64,000 nt of DNA from Casuarina equisetifolia (lineage: Eukaryota > Streptophyta > Magnoliopsida > Fagales > Casuarinaceae), in NCBI GenBank assembly GCA_028551475.1, contig CM052357.1:18523931-18587930 (forward strand), written 5' to 3'. The position numbers were made by a program, and so were the translations under genes. Of this stretch, positions 38,384 to 49,811 are shown piece after piece. Under the pieces are notes generated by a model. That model did not search any database, was not told where the DNA came from, and saw only the letters and a list, made by a program, of their open reading frames with translations. Numbering within the stretch: position 1 is the stretch's first letter; each line of letters begins with the position of its first letter.

Positions 38384-39228
38384 TTGTCAATACCACGCGT
38401 CTAGTCAGCAGTGAGCCACAACCACACGTGGCCTTTTAACCTTTTATATGAACGGTGTCTACTAATTTTTTTTTTTTTTTGGTCGATTACTCTTGAATTG
38501 GAAAGCATCTTCATTTACCTTAAATCTTTGTATGAACCCAATATGAAACTCTCTTGGCTTCATGGATAAAATAGTAATATTTCTTTGTTTTCTTTTTATT
38601 TTTTATTAGCTTATACAGTCATTTACTAATTTCTAAATATCAAATTTAAGATCAAAAAGTCTTATCTATTCATTGTTAAACTAAACATTTGTTGACAAAA
38701 AATAACAATTGCTTATTGCCTGTAAAACAACCAAAAAAGAAAAAATATTTAACAATTCAATGGAGAGATTTGTTTATGTCTTTCATTACACAGAATCTTA
38801 GGCATGAATGTACTTGATTCTACTAGTTCTTTGAATTGGGGTGTTTAGTGGAATATATACATAGCTGAGGTCCCAATGTACATGCTTATCGTTTGTATAG
38901 CCAGGTTTCACACTTAAACAGGTCATCCATCCACTAACCATAGAGATGGAGGTATCTTTCGAGAAGCCGTGTTTTTCAGTTTACTCTCAGTGAAAAAGGC
39001 TTATTCTCCATGTTTTTCAAGTACTTAGTTCACTCCAAACAGTAATTACACAGGTAATTGGATGCTTGCCATATGTGTGCTTGACTTATAAGAACATGGG
39101 CATATCAATCAAATCTTTTGGATCTCCAACCCAAATGAATTTTCTTTTTTGTAATCGGTATGCGTGCGATGATTCCTTATCTCTGGCGTCCGGTTAGATA
39201 GTTGGATGAATTTGATTATTAATAATTC
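38384..39228. other. Upstream segment specific to KUP copy B
   Basis: Arms align up to GACAAAGCC (16,340 in A, 38,375 in B) and again from ATCATT-AAAAATCTG (16,360 and 39,230). About 850 bp between these in arm B has no counterpart. It holds a G-box near 38,425 and otherwise no gene. It was either lost from arm A or gained in arm B. Confidence 0.6.
38425..38430. promoter_or_regulatory. G-box (CACGTG) upstream of KUP copy B
   Basis: CACGTG in the context CCACACGTGGCC, a strong consensus for bZIP/bHLH factors, including ABA-responsive ones. It lies about 360 bp beyond the leader-like block and is absent from arm A. A regulatory function is inference. Confidence 0.4.
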
Positions 39229-39832
39229 CATCATTCAAAAATCTGAAATCTGGGTTAGGATTAATACTTCCATTTAACAAATATATACGATGGTTTATTC
39301 CAAGTACAAAACATACACAATAAAATAGTAGGGCTCTATTAAAATTTCATAATTTCTAATCTCTGTTAAAGATATGATTCGAAATGCCAGGAATTTGAGC
39401 GTCCATCTTAGTTCCCAAAAGATTACTTTGAGTTGAACCAGAACAGCAAATTTTAAGATGAAGAAGATGCCCTTAATCCTCATGTACGTGTCTGTCAACG
39501 TCAATTTTTTGAAAAGCAGCAAATATTTGGTGAAAACAGTCAGCGAAGCAATCAATTCGATTAAGACTAGTCAAGTTAGATAAGTCTTATGTGTAACGGA
39601 TGTGACCACTTTGGCTAATGGTGACTTATATCCATGGCTTTTGAACACCCACCCAAGTCCTTATAAGATCACATGTGACCCGACCACATATAAGATAGTT
39701 ATATTTCATCACACTCAACAACCGACAGTTAGGTGGCCCATTTTGACCCCATGCATTTAGAAATCCCTTTAGGCTATGACATTTTAATCACAAGGTTGCC
39801 CCCACTATGATTCAAATTTGATATGTAAAATT

Positions 39833-39845
39833 GGCTTTGATATCA
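39833..39845 (-). other. LTR-retroelement primer-binding-site-like word
   Basis: The minus strand reads TGATATCAAAGCC, as in the word at 1,188. The neighbouring DNA (39,590-39,990) has no clear partner in arm A, consistent with a small LTR-element relic inserted after duplication or lost from A. Confidence 0.3.
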
Positions 39846-41020
39846 ATGATAATAAATGTGAACATTTTGTTAAAAGCCCTAATGACAAGCCACATCTACT
39901 GTTTTTGAATATCATCACCCACCTAGACCCTAGAAGCCAATATGTTTTCCAACCCTTTTATGACCATTACACCCTAATATATGTTTCAAAGTCCTTCTCA
40001 TCTAATTTTTTCTTAGTAAATAAATCAACTTGGATTAAAAAGGAGCAAGTTGATCATCAAGAAAAGCAATACCATCATATTTACATCTGGGATATGTAGA
40101 AAGATAAGATACAGATTAAGTTCTATTGCCATCGCTATCGCACAACGACTCTCCTCCTGTCAACTTCTTACGAGAAGGTGAAACAGCGGCTGCGGGATGT
40201 GGATTTTCTTCGAGGTTTTGCATGTTGTTCTTGTTGATAAGACAAGGATATATATTATATTCCATTAAGTCTAGAGAAAACATTGAACAAAACTACCATA
40301 CTAAGGAGTTTCAAATTCACGAAGACAGATTTCATTCATGTTTCTTAGATTTTTTTTGCATAAAATACATAAAAGAAATTTTTTGCAATTCTGTCTCTCA
40401 CCAATTCAAGGTGTTGTCTATTCTTTCTAAACATGAGAAAGCAAACAATACAATTTAAAAATAGGTAGAACAAATGAACATTTAAATATCAATTAAGAAT
40501 TAGAACTCTCTAATCTGGGATCTTCATCTTCAACACTTGTTACTTATCTAACATATCTAAAAGGCTTATGTTGAATGGAAGTTAGAATAAATCAACATAA
40601 ACTTGATATCATGTAAGAAATCTCAATATTAACTTAAAGGAACCTAATTTAAAAGTGGGAAAGAAGAATTATGCGTTTATATGTTATTTATACAATATGA
40701 GACCTTCATTTATACTTGTTTATGCATTTATACTTTATTTTTTTCAACATAAAAATAGGACGAAATATAAGATATTTGATGAGATAATGAATATCAAAAT
40801 CATTGCTTAAAACAGCTAATTGCTCACAAACCTGTTGACATTCTGCTTTGTATCTCAAGTAGCTAAGACCACAAGTCATAATCAATTTATTAACTATTTG
40901 ATTGAATAAACAAAGTAATAAAGTCGTGATAATCCCTTCGTCATACTACATTAAGTTTAAACAACTCATTTAAAAGTATAGCTTTCACCTCTTTATGAGA
41001 ATGATGTTTAATTCAATCAC

Positions 41021-42640
41021 TTTTATCCTTACAATTACATAACTTTTTTGAAATAATTAAGCATCTTTCAATTACAAATTAATACTCTATTGTGGAAATT
41101 CAACAAATTGCATCACATACATATAGATTGAACACATAATCATAGAAATGCACCTACTCTAACATAACAAATTTAAAAAATTCAGATCAACATAATGTCT
41201 TACATAATTTCTTTAGTTACATAAATGCTTTTGATTCTAATAGGATATTATAATCATTCCTTTAACCTAATTATTTCACTAATTCTATTGGGCTTTAATA
41301 TTGTTCAATGTATACCAAAGCTCACCTCATGTATGTCTCCTATTTAATTTACACATTTATTAGCTTAGGTTCTAAACCGTTAATAGAGTAAGTGTAAGAA
41401 CCAAGCTTACTGAAAACTACAACCAAATCAAACATTTCAATAAACTAGACATCTCGTCTCTAGCAAACCCTTCGCAGCTAAGTATCTCTTATAGGTTTGA
41501 CGTCTTCCTGAACACTTTTTTTGATTTTGTAAACTCGTCTTTTTAGCCTTTTTATAGTTACACCAGCTTGAAATATTTGTCTTGTGAGATAGACTCATTT
41601 CTTCAACCCCGGGAATCTTCCAACTTATATTCATTATTGAGGGCATGACAATGAGCGTCTTTTACATTTTAATAAGTTATCTCTTCTTCAATATCACACA
41701 TATTTCACCCATATGACCTGATGTTCAATGCATAACAGCATCAAGAACTACCTTGGTAACTGTGCTTCCAAGCAATTTCTTACAAGTGTCCAGCTTAAAT
41801 GCCTTTTGAGACCCTCCGAAGTCCATCTTATTTTTGTTTTCTCCAATCATTCAATATGCTGCGCATTTCAAGGTGTTCTCATTAGCCTATCAAACGTTAG
41901 GACTTCATGCCGACACCCATTACTTTACCCTTTCATGACTAATTTGAGCCAAGTCATGATTGATGTGGACATACATGATGAGTAACCACATCTCAATGGC
42001 CCTCGACATTGGATCTTCTACTTTTTGGCTTCAATCTTAATCTTGATTTCACACTTCACTTTCTTGTTCTCTTTATTAGCTGGACCTTTTTCCCTTTTCC
42101 ATAGTGACCTTTCAATGAGCCTTCCTCTGGTTAGAACAACCCTATATGATAAGACTTTGTTCGTGAAGACATCTTCATTTACCTTTATGAAGGAATACAC
42201 AACTGAGATGAAACCAAACTATGCTCTACCAGTTGGAACAGTTTTTAGTAGCAGTGCTTTGACTACTTGTAATGAAGCCCTTAGATGATAACAAAAGGAC
42301 AGAATTGAATGTCCACTTCAACATTATACATATCATGATCCTCCCTAGTCATAACTTGAAGGATAGCAGGATAGAGGACTTGGAAAGGATGCAGAGCAAG
42401 GCCAAGCAAACTGGAGTTTTAGTGACTTCACTAGCCTTTTCAAGTCTGCTTCAGTTATGCTTCGCAGCTATATTTAAACTCGGCATAAGACTATATCAAA
42501 TTTGCTTTTATAACCCAGTTAGAATACATCAAATCTGCCTTAACAGCCTAATCTACATTACCGGAGACAATTGGCATTGCCATGGTTTTGCATTCAAGTC
42601 TTTCCCGTAGCAGTTTCTATAATAAACTAAGCACCAATAT
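41021..42640. other. Intergenic, nothing recognised
   Basis: Open frames up to about 110 codons exist (for example 42,272-42,610 plus) but match no family I know. Some begin at non-ATG codons, and none shows supporting splice or promoter structure. Confidence 0.5.
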
Positions 42641-42649
42641 AATACAGTT

Positions 42650-43273
42650 GACGCTCTTCGTCGTGTTCAACTGACACCACCACCATTTACTCGACTCTCT
42701 GCAATTTGCATTCTCCAAGCTACCTTTTTCTCTCATCGATTTGCTATTGGTTTGGATCGGTAGGCCCTAAGATCGTCTTTTTCCTTCTCCAGTTTCTTTG
42801 TTTATCTGTTTGAATATTGATTGATGGATAAATTTGTGTTTGGATGATGAGAAAGTCGAAGAAAAAAGGATATGCAAATTTGTTTTCACGTTTGCCTCAT
42901 GATTGATAAAAAATACGAGGAAAACATGGGCTATTAAAGTCTTCCTTTTTCCCAAAACTAAACAACTACTTCTCAATTCTTAACACTTGAATAAGATCTA
43001 TCATCCACCACTACCATCTTTACCAACACGTCCCGATTTTGATCCCAATCGACTGAAATGGCTTCATCAGCTTTGTGGCGCGTCGAGGTTCCGCATTGCC
43101 AACCGAACCCTGCCCAAGAATTTTGCTTTAACCTTGACTCATCTGACCATGCAAACCCTATCACTGGATACATGCAAATCCCACGTTTTCCAAGAAAAAT
43201 AAGCAGAAACAAATACCGTGTCACAGAAAATATTGCTACAGATTCTCAACGAGCCGATTCATGGAACTATTAA
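42650..43273 (+). other. Possible orphan leader exon and small ORF
   Basis: 42,650-42,770 looks like a plant 5' leader: pyrimidine-rich, with CACCACCACC, ending GGTTTGGATCG before GTAGGCCC, a credible splice donor. Downstream an ATG at 43,058 opens 71 codons (MASSALWRVEVPHC at the start, ending 43,273). No homologue comes to mind. It may be the remnant of a gene whose body is gone, or a noncoding transcript. It converges on the 3' end of the CDKD gene. Confidence 0.3.
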
Positions 43274-43717
43274 TTGAAAACTGGGCTATAGAGCTTTCCA
43301 CTTACAGTGAATTGCAAAGTACACTCACATGAAGGGTTAGAAAGATATGTACCCCAAACCATAATTCATCTATTTCCAAGCATCAGTACATTAAAAATTA
43401 CAAAAAAAAAAAAAAGGAAACCTCAAAATTAGGGGTGAAAAAGGTAGCCACTACAATCATGTTATATTCTTTTCCTCCTTTTCACATTTATCACTTACCC
43501 CTGTAAGCTTCACTGTTCTCAAATTCATCATGTTTAACGACAAATATTTGGTCAATCAAGGGCTTGAATACAGATTAAGGAATGAGCTGAGCGAGCCAGC
43601 ATTAAAGCAAACCTTTAAAGAATAATGGTATACCTCCAAAATGTTTTGGCTCAGCAACAGTACATTCCTTAGACAACAAGGAAAACAGGATTAAAGTATA
43701 CTCCATATAAAATGTTC

Positions 43718-45985
43718 TCAGTCGGGTTGTTGGAACTCAAGATCTAGTTTCCTTTTTAGATGCGTTCTGTCAGAACTGCAGAAGGAGAAAAAAGAAGGAA
43801 TCAACAATAATGACAACAATTAGAGTACAAAAGTTAACTCTGAAGTCCACGTTCCAACATTTGTTTAGCGCTCAGAATATACAAAAATAAAAAAAAAAAA
43901 TAAAAAATAAATTGAAAAAACATATTCCCTATTTTCCAAAAAGATGAAGCCAATATATATTTTGTATCATTCCAAAAGGAACCTCGATAAATAGCAGTTG
44001 CTGAAGGATAAGACCAATTAATATCACTTAATCATATAACAAACCATATCTTCAAGAATTTAGAATACAAGTAACAGATATCCAGATAGGATTAGAGATT
44101 GATTTTCTAATAAATCCAACCGACGAGACTGACACAGGGATATCAATTTGCAGAATCTTGCTTCAGTTGAACTTTTTTGTTCAAATCAATTAACCGAAGG
44201 TCGCCACTTCTATTCTACATTTCCATGTTCAGAAATTCAGATCCTAAATCATATGCAAGTGTATGTAGCATATTTTAGACTTAGAAGAGATAGTACACAG
44301 CAATGTGTAATTTAATCAAAATTCTGGTTTTACAGATTCAAACTGGATAAACTATCCTGTTCAATTTAATTCGTATGACATGGATCTGAAGAATGGAACC
44401 TCTTACGGGCATACAATGAATTACAAACAGATAAGCATTACACTTCAACCGAGCTACATATCTATCGGAAGGAAGAACATTTTTCTCACAATTATGGGTG
44501 TTTTCAAGACTCCAAATAAGAAGGGAATTGGTTTCTGGTCCACTCATCAACAGATAAATAGTTGCACCTACTTTTAACAAATAAAAACCAAGCAAAAGTC
44601 ACGTTCTTTTTCCACGTAGTCACACATTTAACAAATCATTTCCTATACACAGGATTGGACAAGCTGTCCTTAGCCATATCCTGCATCAAACTATCTGTCC
44701 AAATGACCGTTAATGTCCAGAGAAGAACAATTAGCAGAAAAACAAAAAAGAAAAAGAAAAAGAAAAAGAAAGAAAACCAGGCATTGCAATGTAAAAGGTC
44801 CTTTCATTCCCAGTCCACATGACTGTCAAAAGAACAGAATCCTGAAAAAGCCACTTGCGTATGTTAACACATAATTTTAAATCCCAGCACCAGCAAACAT
44901 GGTGGAATTATAGTGAAAGGCCTATCATGAACTAATTGCTTATGAGAACAAGTTTGTAAATTTTTTATGTCCTTCCTTTAGTGTAACAGCCATTTGAAAA
45001 TTTATAAATGGACACAACAAAATATTTTTCTGATAATTTATAATATCACTGCTGCTTTCATCTAAAAACCGGCAAATCTAGCTCAGAAGTAACAATGCGC
45101 TCCGATTTTGGCCTTATGCTCTCAAGATTTATAGTTATGAGCTAAAGGGGCTCATAAATGTTCAAACGTCCATTCCCCAGTGGAACTAGTGACAATGCAA
45201 ATTTAAATTCAAAAATGTAAATCATTATGGTTCATAGCACAAGAACAATGCCTTCTTACCTGTTGATTGTAGGTCTATTTGGAGGTTTAGCTCCAAAGAT
45301 AGAAAAATCTACCGACAATGGGACTGGTTCATTCCTGCTTGTATTTCCACCAGATGACAATCTCATTTCTTCAACGTGGTTGTCAATCTTATCAGTGTGG
45401 TATGCATTTCCTTCAAAACCCTCACGTTCTGGCATCACTCTTTTGGACTTTCTTGGAGGCGATAACACAGTGGGAGCTTCATGTGCATTAAAATCTGAAG
45501 CTTTTGACTCCCGCTTAGGTGCAGGTCTAGGGAGTTTATTTGGAACTGTAGGCAGAGGTGCAGATGAAAAGTACCTAAACAGGAAATATTGATGAGAGCA
45601 GAGCACCAACATAAACCATATATCTCTCAGTCAACTGATAAAAAAATAGCACACCGGTGCTCTAATGCTTGCAGCACTGATATTCTAGCTTTCGGATCAT
45701 AAGCAAACATCTTTGATAACAGATCTAGAGCATCATCACTAGCCATTGGAAACAGTGATCGTAATGGTGGGGCAGGAACATATTGGTACTCCACATAATC
45801 AGGAAGGTATGGCATATCAGGCCACTGAGAAGATGTTGGGGTCCCAAATGCAGCAAATATCTTCCCTAACTGGTCAATGTCACTTGAACCCTAAGGATGT
45901 CAAAAATCAACCAGATCAGGGTATAAGAAGATCATGTGCGAAATGCAATCTTCAAAAATAAATGACACATACAGAAATATACAAG

Positions 45986-46024
<39 letters not shown>

Positions 46025-48146
46025 AAAAAAAAACAGGTAAGATATAAAAAGAAAAAAAAATGAAACTAAGAAAAAAAATATTACCACAAATATGAAGACA
46101 TCAAAGTGCAAAAATTAAGTTTGCAAGAATATAACCAAAACTAACAACTTTAAGTATCCACAACCATGAAACCTCAGTTCACCTGAAGAAAAGGTCGACG
46201 CAGGATAAGTTCAGCAAATATACAAGCGGCAGCCCAAACATCCACCCCAGCACCATATTTTTTGGTACCAAACAATAGCTCAGGTGCTCTATACCATCGA
46301 GCAAAGACCTATTCAGAAGATTATGAGTTTATAGTTCAGTTCTATTTCCAAGTTACAAGCAATCACAAAAATGGATACCCTTTTCATTTGAAATAGGTAA
46401 AAAAGATTTACAGAACATAAAAGCCATATCACAGATTGCGATTGCAGAATAGAAGTTAAAGTTTGATATTATGAGCAACAGAAATTCTACACTAAAACAA
46501 CTATCAGCACAGCATTACTAATTCCATAACAAAAAAAGAATAATATCATAATAAGGAAAATAAAAGCAAAATAATACAAGCGATTTGACACAATACTTCA
46601 TAAAGCTAATCATGTTGATTCACTATATCTTCGTAGATAAATTAACATAACAATTAGCCTTCCATGACCAAAAGAAAGGCAACTCAATCAAGTTACCTGT
46701 CTTCTTAGCCATGCTATAGACACAAGGTTTATGTTAGATAAAGAATTGTGGTCATTATAAAATAGGCAAAGTTCTCAATCTTCTGCATGAAGAAAACCCA
46801 ACTTCACAAACTGAATTATTGAAGCACCAAAACCAAATAAGATCTATTTCAATATCTAATTCCGAACTGGAACTTGTGCACTTCAATGAATTGCCACAAA
46901 ATTTCAAGTGAAGAAGTAAACCTGATGTGTGAACTTGCGATCTGGGCTCCCAAATATTCGTGCTAATCCAAAATCTGCAAGTTTGAGCTGTCCATTAGAT
47001 CCTATTAACAAGTTGTTCGGTTTCATATCCCTGTTAAGCACAAGTAGCACATATATGAGACAAAGACTATCAAGCAGTTAAAAACTCTGCGAATGAACTT
47101 GTCAAGAATCGAACAATACCTATGTAAGACCCATTTCTTGTGGCAAAAAGCAAGTCCTTTGAGTGTCATCTGAAGGTACGATTTTATGTCAGCCGGTGAA
47201 AGAAATATATTGCGGTCTCGAATAACAGCTTCAAGGTCTGTCTCCATGAACTCAAATACAAGATGCAAGTTACCCTTGTGAGGGAATGCATCAATCAACT
47301 CAATTATATTCGGATCTTTGAGCTCTTTGAGCAGTTTAATTTCCCGAAGTGCTGTAAAATTTACCCCTTCCTTTTGCTTGCCAAGCCGAATTTTCTTAAT
47401 TGCAACTGTCTGTCCCGTCTGCAAACAATTGGTTAGATTTTTCAATCTGGTGGTTCTGATTACTCGATAAACATCTTCAGAGAAAAATTAAAAAGTTCTC
47501 TCTAAAATCCAATCAACCTGATGCAAACCAAAACCCATTGAGAAAACCTAATTTGTATCTTCACACAGATAACTTCACCTAAAAATTATACAGAAGTAGA
47601 TGCAACCCAAAATGCCAGAAATTGACGTTTTGACAAAAAAAAATAATGTCTCGGGAACGTAATAATACTCAGCTTTCTCTTATTCAACCGTTTTCCATTT
47701 TTATTTTTCTCAAAACCTGGAGTCCATCAAACATAAAGTTCATTTTTCAAACCCTTCTGCGTGTAAACTAATTTTTTGTTTTAATAACCAAGTAAAGAAG
47801 CATAAAACCTCACAAAGATATCCTGTTGCTTTGCTTTAAAATTCCCCCAGCAACTAAACAAAATCATCGGCGTTCAACTTTCAGAATCTGAAACTACCTT
47901 TTGTTACCCTAATTTTTCTAAGCAACCAAAACAGTTCATAAACAAAATCATTCGGCATATACATCTCCGTAACTCTTATTTTCCTAAGCAAATAACAAAT
48001 TCGCAAAATAAACAAGAAAATCACCACAAAAGAACGATCACCTTAGTATCAATGGCCTTGTAGACGACCCCATAGGTACCTTCGCCGAGGACTTCGCGCT
48101 TGAGATATCTATCGGCTACTTTCTTGGACAGATCGAGCTCCGCCAT
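43718..48146 (-). CDS. CDKD: Cyclin-dependent kinase D (CDK-activating kinase)
   Basis: Complete spliced gene, 415 aa. Exons, in gene order: 48146-48042, 47418-47120, 47030-46922, 46308-46183, 45890-45655, 45574-45260, 43775-43718; all junctions GT-AG. Kinase landmarks: glycine loop GEGTYG 21-26, Lys43, the NFTALRE helix 55-61, catalytic HRDMKPNN with Asp136, DFG 154-156, and the activation loop [21 protein letters not shown] with Ser163 and Thr169. NFTALRE and the activation loop are diagnostic of CDKD/CDK7. The kinase domain ends near residue 296 and a basic, proline-rich tail follows, ending [17 protein letters not shown] (likely nuclear localisation). CDKDs, with cyclin H and MAT1, phosphorylate the T-loop of cell-cycle CDKs and, within TFIIH, the RNA polymerase II C-terminal domain. 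Length fits plant CDKDs (about 350-425 aa). Subtype D;1 versus D;3 is not settled. Confidence 0.95.
44745..44775. repeat. (AAAAAG)n microsatellite in CDKD intron 6
   Basis: Purine repeat in the 1.48-kb last intron of the CDKD gene. Confidence 0.85.
45988..46033. repeat. (CA)n plus poly-A microsatellite in CDKD intron 4
   Basis: About fifteen CA units run into a poly-A stretch, in the intron between exons 4 and 5 of the CDKD gene. Confidence 0.9.
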
Positions 48147-48269
48147 TATTACTATTTATTCTTTTGCTTTAAATTTTTGTTTTATTTTGGGTATGTAATT
48201 AGTTAACTGTTAAAATAATATAATTCACTTCTTGAGCTGAGCTCGAGTTTGGAAAACTTCTCGGTAGAT

Positions 48270-48480
48270 CTCCATTTTCCCGAGAAAATCCAAGATTAGG
48301 GTTCGGACGCGGGGTATGAAGCTACGGAAAAAGCCGTTGATAGCTTTGAAGCGCGGAGTAAAGGCAACGTCGTTTGTCAATTTTACATTTTCTATGGATA
48401 CTTTGGTATCAGTGCGAGTGTGATCGGAAGCCCAAAAGACAACTTCTAGATGAACCCAAGGTTCGACAAGGCCCATATCC
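48270..48480 (-). promoter_or_regulatory. CDKD promoter with cell-cycle/housekeeping motifs
   Basis: Upstream of the CDKD start codon lie a telo-box core AACCCTAA (48,296-48,303 on the minus strand), an E2F-like TTTTCCCG (48,275-48,282 plus), and two site II motifs, TGGGCT (48,429-48,434) and TGGGCC (48,470-48,475), on the minus strand. This set is typical of plant genes active in dividing cells. An 85-codon minus-strand frame (48,225-48,482) covers the same DNA but is probably chance. Confidence 0.5.
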
Positions 48481-48482
48481 AT

Positions 48483-49276
48483 TGAAAAACAAATAATTTG
48501 CAGTAAATATTTTTTCGATAAATGGATGGAAACAAAAAAGTCACAAATTGTTGAAAAGAAATTTTAAAAAATAACTTAAAGGGAGATACAGTCTAAAGTC
48601 CAATAACATTTCACAAAACAGGAAATTTTTTTATATACAACAGAAAATTGAAAATAATATGTGATTCATTGGCCATCTATTTTATTATTTTGGACACATA
48701 AGTGACACTTTGTTACTTTCAAACTTTTTTGGGATATCAAGATTTCATGATCTTGGTGGTGAAACTAAGACAAAGAAGGAAAAAGAAAAGTGGTGAGAAT
48801 TATTAGAAGAAGGAAAAGAAAAAGTAACATGATTTTGGTGAAAAGGTATTATTAGTAGAAAAAAGTTTAATATCAATATGTATATCGTTTATTTATTTAT
48901 TTTATTTATATCTTCTTCTTTGCCTATGTTGTTTTAATTGTTTTAAATTCCATCAAAAATCTCAAGTGGTATCCTCAAGAAAACAAAGCAAATAATGAGT
49001 AACAAAAAAAAAAAAAAAAGATGAATTGTCCAAGCTATGTTCATGTTCCTTAGAGAAAATGAATTCAAAGTATGCATCATCTTTCCAAGGGTTAACTTGG
49101 TTCAAGGACTAAATAAGTTTGGTTCCCTTCTTTTATGGTACCAAAGCCAAATATCATGAGAACTTAAATAATTCCTTTTGAATTTCTATTTCATTCCTTA
49201 GAATGACTATTACATTTTTCCCACTGAAGACTTCAAGTTTACTTAATGTTTAAACTATTTTTGAGTACCATAGTTC
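48483..49276. other. Intergenic, nothing recognised
   Basis: AT-rich, with a poly-A run near 49,003-49,019. No gene or element end is recognised before the LTR element. Confidence 0.5.
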
Positions 49277-49811
49277 TATTAAGAGTGAAGTGAAAATTAG
49301 TAAGCCTATATATATTTCATGTGTATTATAGGATTATTCTAGAAGTTATTATCCTTTGTATTGATTAGGATTTCTAGTAATATTCAAGTAAAATTCTTAA
49401 CAATATTCAACTAAGACTCCTTTTAGATTTAGCACAAAATGGAAGACCATAAAAAAAAACCCTAAAGGCTAAAAAGAGAAAGGGTTATGCCTTATGAGAG
49501 CCACAACCCACACCTTATGAGAGCAACAACCAAAGAGCACTAATTTGTGTAGTAGCCATTGGCCAAAAGAGGATCAAGTGTGTTGTTATGACTACTAATA
49601 ATAGTTATGTGAAAGCTGTGTGTGACTCTTATAAACAACACCTTTGTATTCTCATGAAGAAATCTAATAAGAGAAGGGACCAGTAGTTGCATTAGTGATG
49701 GGGGATGTAGGACATTATGTTGGTCTAAACTTCCCAAATCTTATATTTCTTGTATGTTTATGGTTTGATCTATGTGTCTATGTGTTCATGTGATAGTTTA
49801 TTTTGACAACA
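49277..49811 (+). repeat. 5' LTR of the 49.3-kb element
   Basis: Aligns along most of its length with 52,505-53,003. Shared words include AAAATTAGTAAGCCTA, AAAAAGAGAAAGGGTTATGCC and GAAGAAATCTAATAA. It ends at GACAACA just before the primer-binding-site-like word. Confidence 0.8.

Larger units (their letters stand above)
28978..41020. repeat. Segmental duplication arm B (with KUP copy B)
   Basis: Partner of 6,912-22,730, in direct orientation. It contains the complete KUP copy B, leader and flank. Compared with arm A it lacks the LINE and has about 850 bp of extra upstream DNA (about 38,384-39,228) and about 150 bp of extra DNA in intron 7 (about 31,233-31,385). Confidence 0.85.

Noticed and set aside
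42272-42610. 112-codon plus-strand frame
   Set aside because: No recognisable domain and no neighbouring splice structure or conservation evidence; kept only as part of the unassigned region.
45227-45592. 121-codon plus-strand frame over CDKD exon 6
   Set aside because: Antisense shadow of the CDKD tail exon.
48225-48482. 85-codon minus-strand frame directly upstream of CDKD
   Set aside because: It overlaps the promoter motifs, is out of context with the CDKD start codon, and resembles no family. It is most likely chance in a locally GC-richer promoter.
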